DNA from: Amylibacter sp.
Lineage (GTDB): Bacteria > Pseudomonadota > Alphaproteobacteria > Rhodobacterales > Rhodobacteraceae
Assembly (NCBI GenBank): GCA_027083485.1
Contig: JALWOO010000051.1
Span: 1-9,073, forward strand
Length of the DNA stretch: 9,073 nucleotides
Direction: 5' to 3'
Shown: positions 7,324 through 9,073 of the stretch, piece by piece
Layout of the letters: each line of letters opens with the position of its first letter
Numbering within the stretch: the stretch's first letter is position 1
Program-made: the position numbers and the translations under genes
The notes under the pieces: generated by a model
Seen by the model: only the letters and a program-made list of their open reading frames with translations
What the model was told of the DNA's origin: nothing
Database searches by the model: none

Positions 7324-7689
7324 ATGCGGACACTACCGGATAAAATTACGCCATTGGAATTGAAAAGTGGTACCGTGATGATGGATGGCGGCAATTTTAT
7401 TGTCGACCCAAACGACTGGAGCGAAGAATTCGCGCTCCATATGGCCAAGGAAGAGGGCATCGAACTCACCCCGCTGCATTGGGACGTTATCAACTACATG
7501 CGCGAACGTCTGGCGCAGGACGGGATCATGGTCGATGTGCGTTTCGTCAGTAAATTTCTGGCCAAACAGCAAGGCATCTCCAAGAAAGAAGCCCATAACC
7601 TGCTGTATCAATTATTTCCCTATGGTTATGTCAAACAGGCTTGCCGCATCTCCGGCATGAAACAACCCCGCGCCTGGAGCACGGGGTAG
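7324..7689 (+). CDS. DsrC/TusE-family sulfur-relay protein, variant lacking the terminal cysteine
   Basis: This 121-residue protein has the DsrC/TusE layout: FIVDPNDWSEEFALHMAKEEGIELTPLHWDVINYMRE in the N-terminal half, a helical VDVRFVSKFLAKQQGISKKEAHNLLYQLFP segment, and the C-terminal arm YGYVKQACRISGMKQPRAW. Family members carry sulfur on cysteines in this arm as partners of dissimilatory sulfite reductase (DsrC) or in tRNA 2-thiouridine synthesis (TusE). Cys107 matches the upstream arm cysteine (CysB). The terminal cysteine (CysA), 11 residues further on in DsrC, is replaced by Trp118 and the chain ends WSTG. CysA is the one TusE needs, so this is neither a canonical DsrC nor a canonical TusE; it best fits the divergent, possibly regulatory DsrC-like paralogues. 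AGGGGG (7308-7313) lies 10 nt before the ATG, a slightly long spacing. No tus, dsr or sox genes are visible beside it, and an FNR-type box lies upstream. Confidence 0.88.
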   Translation: MRTLPDKITPLELKSGTVMMDGGNFIVDPNDWSEEFALHMAKEEGIELTPLHWDVINYMRERLAQDGIMVDVRFVSKFLAKQQGISKKEAHNLLYQLFPYGYVKQACRISGMKQPRAWSTG

Positions 7690-7754
7690 AGTCACCTGTT
7701 TCAAGGCTTTGTCTTTCGAATTCGCCCTAAATATCCCCGCCGGAGGCATAGAAT

Positions 7755-8564
7755 CTATGTCTCTACGGGAACAAAAGCGAATGGCCCCTCAAAGGATCGC
7801 ACCTGTATCGAGTGGCTAACCAAGACCCCCTGTGGCAACCAATGGTGCAACATATATCCTGGCGGGGTTAACAAAAATTCGGATGCGCCGCTCTGGCCCA
7901 AACTCAGATCCAGCCCCATCCCGATGCTTGGTGCCGTGCTGACAGTGGTCCCGCGCCATTGGCTGTGGGTATCCAGATGGATGTGACCACATAAAACCCG
8001 TTGGATATTCGGGTAGCTTTGCACCAATTCCCCAAACGCTTCGGCCCCGATGAAGCCGCAAACATCGGTTTCCGGTACGCCGAGTTTCAGGGGCGGGTGA
8101 TGCAGGAATATCAGGGTAGGGCGCTCGCCACCGGCCGCCAGCTGATCGGCCAGCCATTGCAGACGCACAGGGCAGAATTTGCCGCCCGATTGTCCGGGGT
8201 GCAGGCTGTCCAGCGCAATGATGCGCAGGGGATGGTCCTCGATCACGTAATTGATAAATCCGTCTTGGCGGGACGGGCAGGCGGCACCACCAAACACATC
8301 CCAAATCACATCGCGGCAATCGTGGTTGCCGGGCACCAAGTAATAAGGCACCTCCAGCGCTGCCAGAATTTCGCGGGCGTAGGTGGCCTGATTCACGTTG
8401 AAATCATTGGTGACATCCCCGCTTAACAACACCAGATCTGGGCGCATTTTTTGGTGATTGATGTGATCGACACAGAGCATCAGGTTCTCGGCCATGGGCG
8501 CAATCCCGTAGGCCTTAGTACCCCGTTCTGTAATGTGGGGGTCGCTAATGTGGGCAATGAGCAT
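7755..8564 (-). CDS. GpdQ-like binuclear metallophosphoesterase (glycerophosphodiester or cyclic-nucleotide phosphodiesterase)
   Basis: This 269-residue cytoplasmic enzyme has all the metal ligands of the calcineurin-like phosphoesterase fold: Asp8 and His10 (HISDPH), Asp50 (LLSGDVTND), Asn80 (VPGNHD, with His81), His155 (FLHHPP), and His194/His196 (CGHIH). Their spacing is almost residue-for-residue that of Enterobacter GpdQ (Asp8, His10, Asp50, Asn80, His156, His195, His197; about 274 aa), and the openings MLIAHISDPHITERGTKAYG and MLLAHISDTH are alike. GpdQ hydrolyses glycerophosphodiesters; the related CpdA and Rv0805 hydrolyse cAMP. A glycerophosphodiester substrate is therefore preferred but not proven. 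The ATG (8564-8562) has a GGAG site about 9 nt upstream on its strand. It follows an unrelated membrane-protein gene across a strong hairpin and converges on the dsrC-like gene. All catalytic residues are intact. Confidence 0.88.
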   Translation of the reverse strand: MLIAHISDPHITERGTKAYGIAPMAENLMLCVDHINHQKMRPDLVLLSGDVTNDFNVNQATYAREILAALEVPYYLVPGNHDCRDVIWDVFGGAACPSRQDGFINYVIEDHPLRIIALDSLHPGQSGGKFCPVRLQWLADQLAAGGERPTLIFLHHPPLKLGVPETDVCGFIGAEAFGELVQSYPNIQRVLCGHIHLDTHSQWRGTTVSTAPSIGMGLDLSLGQSGASEFLLTPPGYMLHHWLPQGVLVSHSIQVRSFEGPFAFVPVET

Positions 8565-8581
8565 GTGGGGGATCTCCGGTG

Positions 8582-8609
8582 TTATCGGGCCGCAGATGCG
8601 GCCCGATAA
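8582..8609 (-). terminator. Perfect 12-bp hairpin between the two minus-strand genes
   Basis: TTATCGGGCCGC (8582-8593) pairs exactly with GCGGCCCGATAA (8598-8609) around a 4-nt loop. It starts 6 nt past the stop of the membrane-protein gene and ends 17 nt before the phosphoesterase ATG, just ahead of that gene's ribosome binding site. On the minus strand it is followed by CACCGGAG rather than a T-run, so partial termination or an RNA-processing/stability role is as likely as full termination. Confidence 0.6.
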
Positions 8610-8615
8610 ATTGGT

Positions 8616-9073
8616 CTAGTCTTTTTGCAGATTGTTTGGATCAAACACACCGCCAAAGGCCCCGCTTGCCGGCTTCTTGGCTTTGGGTTCCTCGGGCTTG
8701 GCCGGTTTCTCGGTGGTCAGGTTGTTTGGATCAAACACACCGCCAAAGCTGCCTTTCTTGGCCGGATCCGGTGCAAAGATATCCGGACCTTTCAGGGTAC
8801 CGCTCTGCTTTTTGATGGTCCGCTTCAGCTTCAGGGCTTTGATCGCCTTTTCCACTTCCAGCTTTTTGGCTGCGAGCACCTCGGCTTTACACTGCGCCGG
8901 GCTATAGCTCTGTGCTGTCCCCACCATGGTGATCACCACAAAGGACACCAACACCAACACAATCGCAGCGGGGTTGCCGGTCATGAAACCGGGCAAAAAC
9001 CCTGTGCTTGCTTTGGCTTTGCCCAAACGCACCGCTTCTTTGCGGGCGTTGTTGCGGCGATAGGCTTCAAACC
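8616..9073 (-). CDS. Unrecognised single-pass membrane protein with duplicated FGGVFDPNNL motif (5' end outside window)
   Basis: I do not recognise this family. The frame stays open to the right edge, and the residues there (FEAYRRNNARKEAVRLGKAK) look like a genuine basic cytoplasmic N-terminus, so the start is probably beyond 9073; a GTG at 9032 would give 138 residues. Numbered from that GTG, a hydrophobic segment NPAAIVLVLVSFVVITMVGT (20-39) follows a strongly basic flank, predicting a single membrane helix with its N-terminus inside. After it come a Lys-rich helical stretch (about 48-75, one Cys at 48) and a low-complexity Pro/Lys/Glu linker (KPAKPEEPKAKKP) set between two copies of FGGVFDPNNL (96-105 and 126-135), the second almost at the C-terminus. 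The tail after the helix looks extended and perhaps disordered, with the motifs as possible binding peptides. It sits upstream of the phosphoesterase gene on the same strand; whether they are functionally linked is unknown. Confidence 0.7.
   Translation of the reverse strand, partial: FEAYRRNNARKEAVRLGKAKASTGFLPGFMTGNPAAIVLVLVSFVVITMVGTAQSYSPAQCKAEVLAAKKLEVEKAIKALKLKRTIKKQSGTLKGPDIFAPDPAKKGSFGGVFDPNNLTTEKPAKPEEPKAKKPASGAFGGVFDPNNLQKD
8632..8658. repeat. 27-nt exact direct repeat, copy nearer the 3' end of the membrane-protein gene
   Basis: The 27 nt here are identical to 8722-8748, with a 90-nt (30-codon) offset that preserves the reading frame. On the minus strand it encodes most of the second FGGVFDPNNL copy. 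An internal inverted repeat (TGTTTG-GAT-CAAACA) arises from the codons used. Confidence 0.85.
8722..8748. repeat. 27-nt exact direct repeat, upstream copy in the membrane-protein gene
   Basis: This partner of 8632-8658 encodes the first FGGVFDPNNL copy. Flanking codons differ, so the identity is confined to the motif itself, including its synonymous positions. Confidence 0.85.

Noticed and set aside
7690..7754. Bidirectional terminator between the converging dsrC-like and phosphoesterase genes
   Set aside because: Only a short CGAATTCG palindrome and no stem with a T-run is seen; nothing supports a terminator call.
8001..8426. 141-residue plus-strand open frame opposite the phosphoesterase
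   Set aside because: The minus strand encodes a complete metallophosphoesterase with all active-site residues across this stretch; the plus frame has no motif.
8633..8647. Inverted repeat TGTTTG-GAT-CAAACA, occurring twice, as a transcription-factor operator
   Set aside because: It falls inside the coding motif VFDPNN in both copies and is explained by the codons used and by the direct repeat.
9030..9032. GTG as the true start of the right-edge membrane protein
   Set aside because: It is possible, but the frame stays open to the window edge and encodes a coherent basic stretch upstream, so I treat the gene as truncated by the window.

Overview
The window looks like a piece of a moderately GC-rich Gram-negative chromosome, most likely an alphaproteobacterium and perhaps a marine Rhodobacteraceae-type organism. 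This rests on the gene families present (a betaine/TMAO-type ABC transporter next to a dimethylglycine/sarcosine dehydrogenase-like flavoprotein), the Shine-Dalgarno sites and the FNR-type box. The lineage is inferred; there is no rRNA or other marker here.

Positions 2-7232 (+) form one tightly packed operon that enters from the left edge. Its order is: a periplasmic substrate-binding protein of the glycine betaine/proline/TMAO class (5' end outside the window), a ProV-type ATPase, a 664-residue fused double permease, a choline-kinase/APH-like phosphotransferase, and an 813-residue FAD-dependent oxidoreductase with a C-terminal GcvT (aminomethyltransferase) half. Spacing after the binding protein is 45 nt, which holds a strong hairpin; the later junctions are 1 nt, an 11-nt overlap and 8 nt. 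The simplest reading is an uptake-and-catabolism unit for an N-methylated (or related onium) compound: import by the ABC system, phosphorylation of some intermediate or side substrate by the kinase-like protein, and oxidative N-demethylation with transfer of the one-carbon unit to tetrahydrofolate by the oxidoreductase. The exact substrate cannot be read from the sequence.

Positions 7233-7323 are a regulatory gap. It has a near-perfect FNR/FnrL/Anr-type box and a perfect 9-bp hairpin, followed by a small DsrC/TusE-family gene (7324-7689, +). That protein keeps only the upstream cysteine of the DsrC C-terminal arm; the terminal cysteine position is a tryptophan. The box suggests oxygen-responsive control.

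Positions 7755-9073 are on the minus strand: a GpdQ-like binuclear metallophosphoesterase (7755-8564), preceded by an unrecognised single-pass membrane protein that runs off the right edge (8616-9073). The latter carries two copies of a FGGVFDPNNL motif, encoded by an exact 27-nt direct repeat. A perfect 12-bp hairpin lies between these two genes. The dsrC-like and phosphoesterase genes converge across 65 nt in which I see no convincing terminator.

No tRNA, rRNA, insertion sequence, CRISPR array or integration site was recognised. The strongest items for follow-up are the variant DsrC-like protein with its FNR-type box, the unexplained kinase in the transporter-oxidoreductase operon, and the repeat-bearing membrane protein.
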